DNA of 64,000 nt from NCBI GenBank assembly GCA_022059125.1, contig JAEUWY010000023.1, forward strand, positions 930,001 through 994,000, in the 5' to 3' direction. The notes under the pieces were generated by a model. That model saw only the letters and a program-made list of their open reading frames with translations. It did no database searches and was not told the origin of the DNA. The stretch comes from Corynespora cassiicola (Eukaryota; Ascomycota; Dothideomycetes; Pleosporales; Corynesporascaceae). The translations under genes were made by a program, and so were the position numbers. Shown here one piece after another: positions 46,251 through 57,096 of this stretch. How positions within the stretch are numbered: position 1 is the stretch's first letter; each line of letters starts with the position of its first letter.

Positions 46251-49055
46251 ATGGATCCTCTCACATCGTTAGGTATCACAGCCAACGTGGCCCAGTTCAT
46301 TCAGTTCACCGGTGCTCTCTTAGAGCAAAGTTGGGCACTTTACGAGGGCAAGCCATCATCAAATTTTGACCTGGAACTTGTAGTGAGGGATATGAATCAA
46401 ATTGCCAGTCAAATCGCCGCGGCATCTAAGCTGCGAAAATCTCAGCGAGTTTCCCAAGAGAAAAAAGGGTTGCAGAAATTATGCGAACGCTGTATACACC
46501 TTTCAGGGCAGATGTTAGCAGTCTTAGACAGCCTTCATGTGGATAATCCTGGACAGCGATGGGAAAGCTTCTGTAAGGCTATGCGAAGTATGCGCAAAAG
46601 GAACGAACTCGAAGAGATGCAAAACACTATCAACAATATTCGTGCTGGAATGCATACTCACATGCTGTTGAGTCTTGGGTACGTGAACCCGGTGAAGGTT
46701 TCGTGACAAACCTGACATGGAAGCAGTAATCAGCAATCGGAGATCGTCATCGCTCTGGAGAAATTGAACAGTGAGCTCATGCGCATGGGAATTACGAACA
46801 CACAATTCCAGCAAAAAGTTCTTGAATTACAGCAAGGGGAAGGTAATTCACCTCGATCTTGGCAGAATGCTACAGATCCATCCAAAGTTCAAGTAGCGAC
46901 AAACATAGTTCAAGTGAGCCAGGACACAAGGGCTTCCTTGATAATTCTCTACAATCTTCAATTCCATAGTATCAAACTCCGCCAATCAAACATACCCAAC
47001 GCTCATAAAAATACATTTAGCTGGATCTTTCAACAAAGTCTTGGTGAATGGCTGAGATCTGGAGAGGGTATCTTCTGGGTTTCGGGAAAGCCAGGCTCGG
47101 GGAAATCTACCCTATGCAAATTTCTCCCCGAGGACCCACGAACGCGGTTGATCCTTCAGAATTGGGCAGGACAAAAGGAACTATTTATGTCTTCATACTT
47201 TTTCTGGAAAGCTGGAACAAATCTCCAAAAATCTATTAGTGGTCTCCTACGAACGATACTATACGACATTCTTCGGGTATGTCCTAGACTAACCCCTGAA
47301 ATCTTCCCTGATCGCTGGCAAAAGACCCAGATCCAAGGAGTAGACAATGATTCATGGACCCAAACCGAACTTTTAAATGCATTAAAGCGGCTTCTGAGTA
47401 CAAAGTTATCGGCTCGCTTCTGTATATTTATCGATGGATTAGATGAATATGTTGGAGATCACCAAGAAATCATCCGCCTCCTCAAAGATATCATCTTTTA
47501 CGAAAAAAACACAAGCTCTGGCATCAAGATTTGTCTTTCCAGTCGCCCTTGGAATATCTTTGAGGATGCATTTGGCCAAGACCCATCAGGAATGCTGCGA
47601 ATGGAAGACCTGACACGAGGAGATATTCTCCTCTACGTTTCAGAAAATTTAAAATCCAATCCACGGTATTCAGAGCTAGAAAAAGAGGAAGAACACCACA
47701 ATCTTGTTCAAGAAGTTACGGATAGAGCAAACGGAGTCTTTCTATGGGTCTATATGGTCGTGAAGGAGCTTCTTGCAGGCCTGACAAACTACGACCCTCT
47801 CTCTATTTTAATGGTTCGGCTACAAAAACTGCCGACAGACCTTGAGCGGTTCTTCCTACACATATTGGATTCTATCGAAGAGGTATATCATGAGAGCTCG
47901 GCACAAATCCTACAACTGTGTATACATGCAAAAGAACCACTTCACATACTGGGGTTCACTCTTCTAGAAGATTCAAGGACACACCTCGGTGAGAACGTAC
48001 AATCAGGGTTTTGGAACTGCATAGATCTCGAAGCTTGGTCCATCCAGAAAAGGTTCATGAAGTACAAGACTGTGATCAAACAACTGAACGCGCGCTGTGG
48101 AGGATTAGTGGAAGTAGAAGGTCGTGGAGAGCATCTCAACGACTGGTTAAAAGTTGACTTCCTGCATCGGACTGTACAAGAATTTCTGGATACCCAGGAA
48201 ATACAAGTAATTCTCCGCAAAAGAGCTGGCCAGGAATTTTCTGCCAATACCGTCATACTAAAGCTCATAATGAAAGAGATGGTGGCTATTAGTTACATCC
48301 CGACCTTCGAAAAGATTTTCCATGATTCCCAGGTCCTATCATGGGTTGTTAGCTACGCCTATTACACCCAAAAAGCCTTCGATGAAGACGATACCGACAT
48401 GTGGCCGGAATTTGATTTTATGACAACGCAAATTGCCAACTTCATTACGCTCCTGGTTCGCCACTCCGCTTCGGAACCTAAAGAGAAGCAGTTAGGGGGA
48501 AATATCGGGCTTGTGCAAAATTTGCGGGAAATAGCCCTGGAAAACGGCATGTTCCCGTTATTGGAGTATCTTTCAACCCTTTCCCACGAATTTAAAGAAG
48601 GAGACCTACGCAATGATGTGGATTTTATTTTTGCTCTCCAAACGCCGACATATGCGTGCCCCAGATTACCTCGGGCAATAGTCATCAGTTTTGTTTTATC
48701 GAATGGAGGAGACCCGAATAGGCAATTGGGCTTCGAGGACGGTCTTATAAAGCTTTCAGCTTGGGGAATGATATTGTTACGAATAGTGAAAGAATGGGAA
48801 TCGTGGTCAGAGCAAACGAAGAAGGAGATTCGTGAGAGCTGCAGGGTGTTTCTTCAACATGGTGTAAATTTGGCACATGAAGTGTGTGTGGGATTAAGAG
48901 TGATCAAAGCGAAGCAGATCTTGGTGGAAATGGTAGGGCTTCAGGAAGCAGACCTTCGCCCCAGTCTGAGCTGGAAACCGCGGAAAAGACAAAGTCGTAT
49001 TGCACAAAAGTTTTCCTCGTGGAAAAGGGGCTTCAAAAGCAGGAAAACGACCTAG
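46251..49055 (+). CDS. NACHT-domain STAND protein (fungal NOD-like receptor)
   Basis: Two exons (46251-46678 and 46724-49055; 45-base intron, donor GTACGT, acceptor GGAAG) give 919 residues. The N-terminal domain (MDPLTSLGITANVAQFIQFTG.., about 1-140) matches the start of fungal NLR N-terminal domains of the HeLo-like/SesA kind, often cell-death effectors. The NTPase has P-loop VSGKPGSGKSTLCKF (about residue 262-276), Walker B FCIFIDGLDEY (about 376) and a sensor-like CLSSRPWNIFEDAF, followed by NRANGVF-like DRANGVFLWVYMVVKEL and FLHRTVQEFL, both usual after NACHT. No ankyrin, WD or TPR repeats are visible C-terminally; the last 350 residues are helical and unassigned. Role in non-self recognition or programmed cell death is inferred from the family. 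Confidence 0.9.
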
Positions 49056-50328
49056 TTGAGTTCCTTCATGTTGCCGGATTTCTAGTTCATGGTCCTACAA
49101 AAATGGATGGACATGAATATATTCTATAGAACCCGTTGTCAATTGCCTAATGAGTGGCATCCAAGTCGGGAGTCGTATTAGAAAATATCTGCATTCCCAT
49201 AATTTGCGAAAATACTTGTGTTTACCTTCTACGCTGCGCTCTTTTATAGATCAAGATCTTAAATCAATGGCACAGATATGTCTCTTTTTTTGGGTGTCAG
49301 TTTAATTGTACATAGGTACAAGCTGATTGGACACTCAGTCCGACACAAGGATTCATCATCTCAGTGGTGCAAAAAGCAATTCCAAACGTTGCCCGCATCT
49401 AAATCTAGTTTTTCGAGTACCTCTTTAAATCAGGAAGCTATTAGTGTGATTCTTGTGCTGGATCAAAGAGGTTACTTATCTTTTACGGAGTGGCCATTCC
49501 AGAATCCTAAGTGTAAGCTATCAGAGCCAAAGGAAAGTGATGATAAATCGTACATAGCTTCGATGTTTCGTCTGCAAATGAGCCTACCTATATCCGAAAC
49601 CTGGACATGGAAGTCCCGGCCATCCATGAATTCTTTCATCGAGCTCCTGCAAGGGCGTGCCTGTCAACTTTTTCCGCATCTGTCAGATCATATTTACTTT
49701 TTCTTTTCCATAACATTACATCCATGCGCTGAATATGTCTTGCGACTTTAGCAATGAATTCTTATTTTATTTTATTTTTTGGGAGGGGGGAATAGACCAG
49801 ATGTGTGGTTTCTATGAACCAATACCTAGGGCAGTGAGGATACAGATCGTATTCTTCTAGAACAACAGGCATCAATTCGGGCACATGCGGTTATTCGAGG
49901 TCGCAGTTAAATCCTTTGAGGCTGTAACATTGTACCTTGCTTACTGGCGTTCATCTGACAAAAACATGAGCCACGTACCAAATCCCGGATTAGGCAACGT
50001 TAACTGCCTTGTGACAAGCCCGGTGACTCGAGGCACAGCACCACCACTGGACATGCTCGGACTTTGGTATGAGAAGGAGCACCAATGAAGTGCCTCCAGA
50101 CCACGAACTTCGTCATATAAGGCAAGTAATGATTAGCCGTCTCGTCTACAAACGGCATTCAGCTCGTAAGACTGCGCCTTACATTTGCTAGGCATGCTTA
50201 TTTCATGAATATATAATGAGTGCAGGAGACCAATGTCTCCAGTATCTTCATTCTCTACCTTCCATACCTCATCATTAGCCACATAATACCGACATATATT
50301 CACAACATAGGATACACAGCATCTAAAA
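49056..50328. other. Intergenic; possible small ORF at 49278-49751
   Basis: About 1.3 kb. The + strand ORF 49278-49751 (157 codons from ATG) has no recognisable motif and may be chance. TATATAA at 50210-50216, 119 bases before the EthD-type start codon, is a reasonable TATA box. Confidence 0.4.
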
Positions 50329-51108
50329 ATGGCTTGCCACAGCAATCAGAAAGATCTTCCATGCCCCAACCACTACATCCACCCATATAACTTTCCAGAG
50401 CTACGCATAGGAACTGGATCTAATGAGCAGCCATACTTCCGCGCCATGGTGTTCTTCAACAAAAAGCCTGGACTCACTGACGAGTTCTTCCACGAGCACT
50501 GGAAGAGCGTCCACGCCGACCTGACTATGCAGGTTGAGAATGCTGGTATTACGCTCGCCCGATACGTGCAGGTAAACTTCGCCAACAAAATATGAGCCCA
50601 AGAAAGCCCTGACATGCCATAGTTCCACTCCGAGGAGAAGGACAGAAAAGCAATCGCACCACTTATCGAATCTGGAAACATGCAATTCCTTCCCTTTGAC
50701 GGCGCCGCAGAGTTCCATTGCAAGGACGGCGAGAGCTTTGTCAAGTTCATGAACGACGTATACAGCTCCCCAAATCTTGTCGGTAAGTGCTTCATGGACC
50801 CCCTCCACGCTGCCAGGCTGACGCGTTCAGGCTGCGGCACGCGCTTCGTCGACATGACTGTGCCCTACTCCGTCATGGTGGGTCACGACAACCTGATCTT
50901 CGGAAAAGCGGTCGAGAGCTCTGGTGGCAGCGATGGAGTTCTCAGGGGCGATCCCCGATTCAATACAACAGCCACCACCGAGAAGGTGGAGCCAGCTGAG
51001 CCCGTGGCACCCACCCCGGCCGACGACACGAAAGCTGAGCTGAAGACACCGCAAGTCACAGTCAATGGGGTTGAGACGGCGGAGTCTTCGCCAGCATCCT
51101 GTCATTGA
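50329..51108 (+). CDS. EthD-domain protein
   Basis: Exons 50329-50571, 50623-50782 and 50831-51108 give 226 residues. The N-terminal half carries the EthD-type ferredoxin-like fold, PYFRAMVFFNKKPGLTDEFFHEHWKSVHADL, ending in a strand with PYSVMVGHDNLIFG. EthD-like domains occur in ether-degradation accessory proteins and in fungal polyketide-tailoring dehydratases and oxygenases; the function here is unknown. The C-terminal 50 residues are Pro/Ala/Thr-rich and probably disordered. The second intron (50783-50830, donor GTAAGT, acceptor TTCAG) is 48 bases long and has no stop, so it could be retained without breaking the frame; splicing restores LVGCGTRFVDMT, which fits the family better. A TATA box lies 119 bases upstream. 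Confidence 0.85.
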
Positions 51109-52890
51109 TGTGGCGAGGTCCGGTCATCGAATCCCGGGCGCAGGTGGCCATCTTGGCGATGTGATGGGGGAACAAGGCGATTGAAGGATTGTGCACGAGA
51201 TGGTGCCCGGTGAATATGGGCTGTGGATCTAGGCTGTGGATACCGGGAGTGGACCTTGTATGTGGCTGGTGGCGTATGCAGCCTCGGTTCGGGGCGTGTT
51301 CACCGATACGGCTGGGGCGTTGGTGGCTCTTTTCCAAGCACATCAGTGGTGTGCTTTTTGCCAGGCACAGCGATAATGTCCTGCCAATCATTTTTTTACT
51401 AGATGCGGAAAAATACAGTTATTCTTTTCTTGATGCTTATGGGCCTCCCCACCACTTGCGCAAATGCTCCTTGTCGATGTACCTAGGTACCCACCTCTCC
51501 CTGGGAAGGCAACAATGTGTTTGCCTAGGGTTCGTATCGTAGCGTCGCACAGTCAGCCCTACTTGCACGTGGTGTTTAAGATGCTAGGATGCGCAGGGCG
51601 CAAGATAACAGATATCAGGCGTACACTAGACAAGATTCGCAGTTTTGGGATGACGGTGAAGCTCACGTGCTGTGCCGCACGTCAGATCGGGGTGGAAAAG
51701 TGGGTATTCCAGCGCTTACGACACCCTTGCCATCGAGGCACTGCTGTCAATCTTCAGCTGCATGAACGCCTAAGCGAACGTCATCTCGAAGTCAAGATAC
51801 TGGTGTCGTGAATATTGCTTTGTAGGCTCCGCCCTGGTCATCACATTACTTCTGATCAGTTTTGAGCCTCGGCAAGTACGATGACATGATGGAAGATATG
51901 TTCTGGCCCTTTTTCGAGGCTTGGAGGATCCAGGAATGACACTGTTGCTACGCAGGATTTCAAGCCTGAGAATCTGTATGTATAGAATAAAGTGGCAGTA
52001 TCCAAAGAAGGGAGGGGCTTTAGCTCGTTTAGGATAACATTAGGAAATCTATTTACATCTCGCCCCTACGTGCCAAGTATGATGGAAACATGCATCGAAG
52101 GATCTGATGCAGGCAGAGCAAGATCATTATCGGGTACCTATGGGGTGATCTAAAGAAATGCCCAATACGAATCTACCAAACCCTTCTTTTAATCAGGTGG
52201 AATTGGAGTAAAGGACGCTGCCGAGGACTTGAACCAGCCAGAAGCTACCATAACACCAATCAACTTTTGCTCATTTAAGTCTAGATCCAAACGGATCAAT
52301 GTGTAGTGTGACTACGGCCTTTGCTATCGCATCCCAGGAAATAAGGTGTCTGAAGGCGGATGCAGGGTGGATTCAACCGCTGACGTACGTCGCTTGGGTC
52401 CGGAAACGCAAAGATGCGGCAAAACAATTGCGAAATTCTGTTGGTAGAGAATTGATAAAACCCGAGAAAAGGCAAATAAAGGATTCAGGGCCAGTCATGA
52501 ATGGGGGCGGCTTACACGGGAGTTGATAGCATGTGGCACAGTAAATGGCTTGGGTCCTGGCCAGGTACCAAGGTGTGGCACTGCTGTAATGTCAATAATA
52601 GTGCCACTTTCCTCATCGATCGCTTCAGAGTAAATTATGCCATTACGTAAGACTGTGAAAACAATATTCAAAAGCATAGGCTATTGAGGTGAAATACATT
52701 GGGAGTGAAGCTTGCAGTTGTATCATCCTTAAGATCTTAACATTTCTGTGTTGAGATCACGGAGTACAGTACTCGGTTCCGCCTCTGAGTGCCTTGACAG
52801 CCACTGAATGACTCTTAGTCTTCGAACTATCCTCAAGACGCTCCCTAAATTCACGCCCCTTAAACTGAAAACCGTAACAGCTTCCCACTA
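51109..52890. other. 1.8-kb intergenic region
   Basis: No supported gene. Holds TACCTAGGTA at 51480-51489. ORFs of 60-120 codons are present but unlike known proteins. A B-box-like GGTTCAAGTCC (minus strand, about 52224) lacks a T-stem partner. Confidence 0.45.
51480..51489. repeat. Palindrome TACCTAGGTA, copy 4
   Basis: Perfect copy; extends to TACCTAGGTACC. Confidence 0.9.
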
Positions 52891-53357
52891 TCATTTCAAG
52901 CTTCCTTCGTTGGGTACTGAATTATGATCGCTGGTAAATTCTCGGATTCCAATATTCTTCCACAGGTCCTGGCCACTCGAATGTCCTGGTTCTTTGTTAC
53001 TAACTTCGAGGAATGAGCACAGCTCACAAGCTTCATGCCCACATAGCTGACATTTATCTCCTCTATATCCGTGTCTCCAGGTATAAGTCTTCTCATTTGG
53101 GTCAGTGGCAATGAACTTGAAATGCTATACAAAGTTAGCACCTAATTCAAGAGAGAGAGAGGGGGGGATTAGGAGGACATAGTACATACCGTTGTAGTTT
53201 CGCAAACATTCTTCAGACGTACTGTATTTTTGTAGGTATGTCTGCATGGGAGCTTGCAACATCGCCAAGTGTAAGTTATTGGTAAAGGTGGGGAGTGCGT
53301 AGCTGAAGCCTTTGGGCATGAAAGGACATCTCTGTCGGGAGATGTGGGTAAGGCCAT
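52891..53357 (-). CDS. Small Cys-rich protein of unknown function, two exons
   Basis: Exon 1 (53357-53190) starts MALPTSPDRDVLSCPK and carries YTWRCCKLPCRHTYKN; exon 2 (53124-52891) carries HFKFIATDPNEKTYTWRHGY, then GDKCQLCGHEACELCSF and ends VPNEGSLK. Both exons are in phase 0 at the join; donor GTATGT, branch GTGCTAAC, acceptor TATAG. The product is 133 residues. CX2C-X4-CX2C in the second half, together with the earlier cysteines, suggests zinc binding. I do not recognise the family. Each exon alone is too short or in the wrong apparent frame to stand out. It faces the Cys-rich gene at 53782 across 424 bases. Splice pattern and unbroken sense are the support; no homologue is known to me. 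Confidence 0.6.
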
Positions 53358-53781
53358 GCTTTTGGCGTGTGATGGTCTGCTGTTGTATTGCTGCAATCGC
53401 TTTCTCAGTATGTTTGTAAACACTCAATAAATACTAGGCAAACGAATTTGCTGAATTATATTGCCCAGTGAGACTTCTATTATATCTGTGAACAAGCTTA
53501 GTGATGAACGATACAGGGTCAAGGGTACGCGAAAAGCAAACAAGTGTAATGAGACAGGGCTTCTGGAGGCTTCCTGTGACTATCCGAAGACACTGTCAGA
53601 TTCGTGAAGCTTTTTTGTATCAATATTATAATGGAAGACGTACCAGTGTGTTGTGTGCTAGCACTTTGTACCTTTCGCGAATGAGTATGTAGACTGCTCC
53701 AAATCTGAAACTTCTACATACGTCGGTGTCAAAATATTTGGCGTCGCATAACATCTTTATTATTCCACAGACTTCTGCAAA
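53358..53781. promoter_or_regulatory. Shared upstream region of two divergent Cys-rich genes
   Basis: 424 AT-rich bases between the two start codons. No clear TATA box or repeat recognised; a shared promoter is inferred from spacing only. Confidence 0.4.
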
Positions 53782-54258
53782 ATGCCTAGAAAACTCACGG
53801 AAGGTAACATGAGCGAGTATAAAGATAAAACATTCGAGTCTCCGCCACATCGCACACTTGAGCTCCTTGGCCGTGTAGTGGGAGACGAGAGGCTCCCATA
53901 CGTATTTTACATATGGGACTGCTTTATGTGCCACGCAAGAAACCACACACATGGCCCTTTGAGTAGATACCCCGAGCTTCCCTATATAGGCACTCGTTGC
54001 GGTGGATGCAATGTCGAATTGGTGCCTGATAGGCAGTTGAAATGCTCACACATGTTGGTCGAGAGATACTATCTCCTGGCGAATGGTGAGAGGCCTCCAC
54101 CTATGAAAGCCTCGGGGCAGTATGGCATGAGTCTCGACACCGAAACAATTGAGCGCGAGGTACGAGAAAGGGAGATTGAAAAGGAGAAACAGCGGAAAAA
54201 AAGGCGGGAACAGGCAAAAGAGCGCGATCAAAGGCAGGTTTCCGATGATGCCAAATAA
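53782..54258 (+). CDS. Small Cys-rich protein with charged C-terminal helix, unknown function
   Basis: A single ORF of 158 residues from ATG 53782 (MPRKLTEGNMSEYKDK). The middle contains IWDCFMCHARNHTHGPLSR and GTRCGGCNVELVPDRQLKCSH, two CX2C knuckles about 30 residues apart with nearby His, so a zinc site is likely. The last 35 residues are almost all charged (EREVREREIEKEKQRKKRRE), a single alpha-helix or coiled coil. I do not recognise the family. Gene sense is supported by the motif order and by the ORF being complete; an extra upstream exon cannot be excluded. Divergent neighbour of the two-exon Cys-rich gene at 52891-53357. Confidence 0.6.
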   Translation: MPRKLTEGNMSEYKDKTFESPPHRTLELLGRVVGDERLPYVFYIWDCFMCHARNHTHGPLSRYPELPYIGTRCGGCNVELVPDRQLKCSHMLVERYYLLANGERPPPMKASGQYGMSLDTETIEREVREREIEKEKQRKKRREQAKERDQRQVSDDAK

Positions 54259-55025
54259 TGCAGAGACAGATATATATGTAGTTTTATCGAATAGTGCAAC
54301 TTGTCCATGGATATGGTCTTGTCCGACCGGCGAACCGATATCCTTTCCGGTGGTGCAACGTGAACGCATCATTGGTTTCATCACAATATCCACAATTGGT
54401 ATATTCTCGCGGCTAGAACGCCTGGGGCATCGATCCCGAAATCGCATGATTTGTCACCTTCCACCACGATCGGACTGCTGGGTTTGACAGCTCCGTGTGA
54501 CGTCCGCTTCACAATCGCAAGACTGTGTTGTCATCGTTCGCGTGCCCTTGCCCTTCATCACCACCAAACGGGCTTTGGCATTCGCGCGACACAAATGGAA
54601 GAGGATGATATATTCAAGACGATGGTCGCTGCGCCGCCTCCAAACATGGTTGCGCCCGCAGGCCTTTATTCTCCCTCTTTATTCTCCCCGGCGTGGCGTT
54701 TTGTACTTGACCAGGCGCTTTGACCTATTGTGCGACCTGAGGTAAGTGAGCGAGAGAGCTGAATAAAGGTGAAGTGAAGTCGAGGGAATCAATTTCGATT
54801 CTGGCGCAGCGGTGAATACTGAACAATACCAGCCCCAATATTGTTGAGGCCGCTGCCTTCAACGGATCGTTTGATCCCTATCATCCACGGTTTCTATTTC
54901 TTGCGTGTCTCTTCCTGGCCCAGGCTTCTTCTCCGTTTCCCTCTCCGTTTCTGCCTGCAAGTAATCATCATCTGCCTGTCGTATTTCCTATCTTTCCGTA
55001 TCTCACTTCATTCATTTCCCCCAAC
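54259..55025. other. Intergenic; 5' region of the gene at 55026
   Basis: About 770 bases. Pyrimidine-rich (CTTCTCCGTTTCCCTCTCCG) just before the next start codon. ORFs in it overlap on the same strand and are not supported. Confidence 0.45.
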
Positions 55026-55706
55026 ATGGACCTTTCTTTCGAGTACTCGTCGAGCTGGCCTCAGACCCCAATGCGAAAGGCCCACACGCGCAAGACGAGC
55101 AAGGAACATAACATGGCGATGCGAGAGATCATTCGCCCATGGGCCTCACTATCGTCAACTCCTCCAGGATGCCGCACAGTTAGCTTTTCGAGCTGGTCTC
55201 GATTTAGTAGTTCAACCGATAGTTCCAAGTCCAGCGATGAGATGAAGGCTTCAGTCCTCTGGACCGCAAAAGGCACGACCCCCGAATTCAACCCTCCGAT
55301 CCATGAGTGGGCATACCTAGGACCAGACCAGCCATCTCCCTCGACTAGTCAGCCAGCCGCACGGCAGGTACGAGCGCGACTGGCAGCACTGAAGCCCAAG
55401 GGTTCATCCCGCTCTTGGTACACCGAAACAACTGGCAGCGTCCAAGAAGCCGAGCCTGAGCCTGTTACATTCAAGAAGGAGACGGTCAAGCGGGTGGAGA
55501 CGAGCTCCCTCCTCACAGCACTGCACAAATCAGGACCATCAGCAGAGGCCAAGAAAGAGAGCCCACGAACCATTCTGGCTCGAGCAATGGGTGTTCAAGA
55601 ACTAAGCTCAACCATGCTGACCTCCGCATTCGATACCGACAGCGAAGACGAGGAGGAGGATGAGGGCGAGGAGCTTTGGGCCGGCGAAATTGGCATGGAG
55701 ATCTGA
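55026..55706 (+). CDS. Hypothetical protein, Ser-rich and disordered
   Basis: A single ORF of 226 residues with a good start context (CCCAACATGG). It opens MDLSFEYSSSWPQTPMRKAH; the sequence is rich in Ser, Thr, Pro, Lys and Glu and carries short motif-like stretches such as NPPIHEWAYLGPD, ESPRTILARAMGV and an acidic block DTDSEDEEEDEGEELW close to the C-terminus. No known domain or membrane segment is seen. It reads as a conserved-type fungal hypothetical protein, probably largely unstructured. It lies 318 bases upstream of NDUFAF3 on the same strand. Function unknown. Confidence 0.65.
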   Translation: MDLSFEYSSSWPQTPMRKAHTRKTSKEHNMAMREIIRPWASLSSTPPGCRTVSFSSWSRFSSSTDSSKSSDEMKASVLWTAKGTTPEFNPPIHEWAYLGPDQPSPSTSQPAARQVRARLAALKPKGSSRSWYTETTGSVQEAEPEPVTFKKETVKRVETSSLLTALHKSGPSAEAKKESPRTILARAMGVQELSSTMLTSAFDTDSEDEEEDEGEELWAGEIGMEI

Positions 55707-56024
55707 TGGAGAAGGTAGACTATGACGGAGACACGGCATTTTGCGCAGTTGCATCGACCAAATCATTCTCAGGGTGCGAGCTTGAAGCAGAATTTCTCTC
55801 GAGCTACATGACGGGAGGCAATCCATTCTCATGTCGACTAGGCGGAGCATCAAGAGGACTGCAAGTACAGTACGGGGTGGAACAACGATGCGGCGATTGG
55901 TTCTCGAGGGGTGGCCCAAGCTTTCAGTATTTCATCATGACCGGACCTCTTGGATGCACCCCATCCTCGACCGGCGCCTCTATCTCTGTACATAGACGAG
56001 CATTTACCTCAATTACCTGCCATA

Positions 56025-56829
56025 ATGGAGCGCGCACTATCATCATCGGCGCGACCTCTCAAAAACATTTTCAAATCGCATCCCGCCCGACTCTCCGCTC
56101 CCCGCAGCTTCTCACAACCCGCGTCCCCGTTCCCGAGAGCGAATCCGTCCCCGCGCAGCGGCCCTCAGAGGCCGTGCTACAGGTCGCTACATGTATCGGC
56201 GCCTTGCGCGGGTGCGTCGAGGCCTCCCAAGTCGCGCGACCGCGGACCGAAGAGCAATGAAGACACGCAGACGGACTTTGGCGCTCTCGATGTGCTGCGC
56301 AACACGCCCCCGCCCGCAACCGCCATTGACGCCTGCACGCACGACGGATTCGCTTTGAACAATCAGGTCAGGGTCAGTGGGTGCGGTGTCCTGCTCGTCG
56401 GCGGCGAAGCGTTTCGATGGCGGCCGTGGCTGCGGAGTGATGGGAAGGAGGGTACGGTTGCGGAGGGCGGCGTGAGAGACGATGCCATGGCTGGGCGGCT
56501 GTTGAATGCGAAAGGCCAGTGGGAGGTTCCGGATAAGTCTTGGGGGATTCTGGAGCTAGTATGGCCGAAGCCGGGTATTACTCTCGAGGGACACATGAGC
56601 GCAAAGACGAAGACTGACTGGGAGTTTAGATCTACTCATCATCGGCACAGGTCCTTCGGTCATACCCATCGCACCCGCAGTGCGGAGCTATCTGAACGGC
56701 CTCGGCATCAGGTTGGAGATTCAAGATACGAGAAATGCTTCGGCTCAGTTCAACCTGCTCGCCACGGAGCGTGGAGTCACTCAAGTTGCGGCAGCACTGA
56801 TACCGATCGGGTGGAAAGAGGGCAGATGA
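56025..56829 (+). CDS. NDUFAF3: Mitochondrial complex I assembly factor NDUFAF3 (MTH938/DUF498 domain)
   Basis: Two exons: 56025-56574 and 56630-56829, giving 249 residues. The N-terminus (MERALSSSARPLKNIFKSHP.., rich in Arg and Ser) looks like a mitochondrial presequence. The domain begins TDFGALDVLRNTPPPATAID and includes GFALNNQVRVSGCGVLLVGG and DKSWGILELVWPKPDLLIIG; exon 2 continues GTGPSVIPIAPAVRSYLNGL and ends LIPIGWKEGR. This is the NDUFAF3-type protein that helps build the Q-module of complex I in the matrix. The intron uses donor GTATTA and acceptor GTTTAG; without it the frame runs into unrelated sequence to 57590, so the longer ORF is an artefact. Confidence 0.92.
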
Positions 56830-57096
56830 GACAGGCGCCAGACTCACATGTATATCACCGTATTATACTGTACTATACCATATGCCATGACGATCACGAA
56901 ACCACGGTGTTGTCTCGCAACCCCATATTTTCCCTTGTTTGCACCATTCACTCGCCACCAACCCGTGACAAACCCCAGTCACAACTTATTGTTGACTCAG
57001 TAACAGCAAACACTTGCTCTACCCAAATACACCACGCAGGGAAGAATAAAAAGGGTGATATAGATCGAACCCCGGCTGGCCTGCAACTACGCTACC

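Noticed and set aside
49278..49751. 157-codon ORF downstream of the NACHT gene as a possible effector partner
   Set aside because: No HeLo, amyloid-motif or other recognisable feature; coding status cannot be supported.
52180..52270. Perfect B-box GGTTCAAGTCC on the minus strand
   Set aside because: The T-stem and acceptor stem do not pair and no A-box lies at the right distance, so it is not a tRNA.
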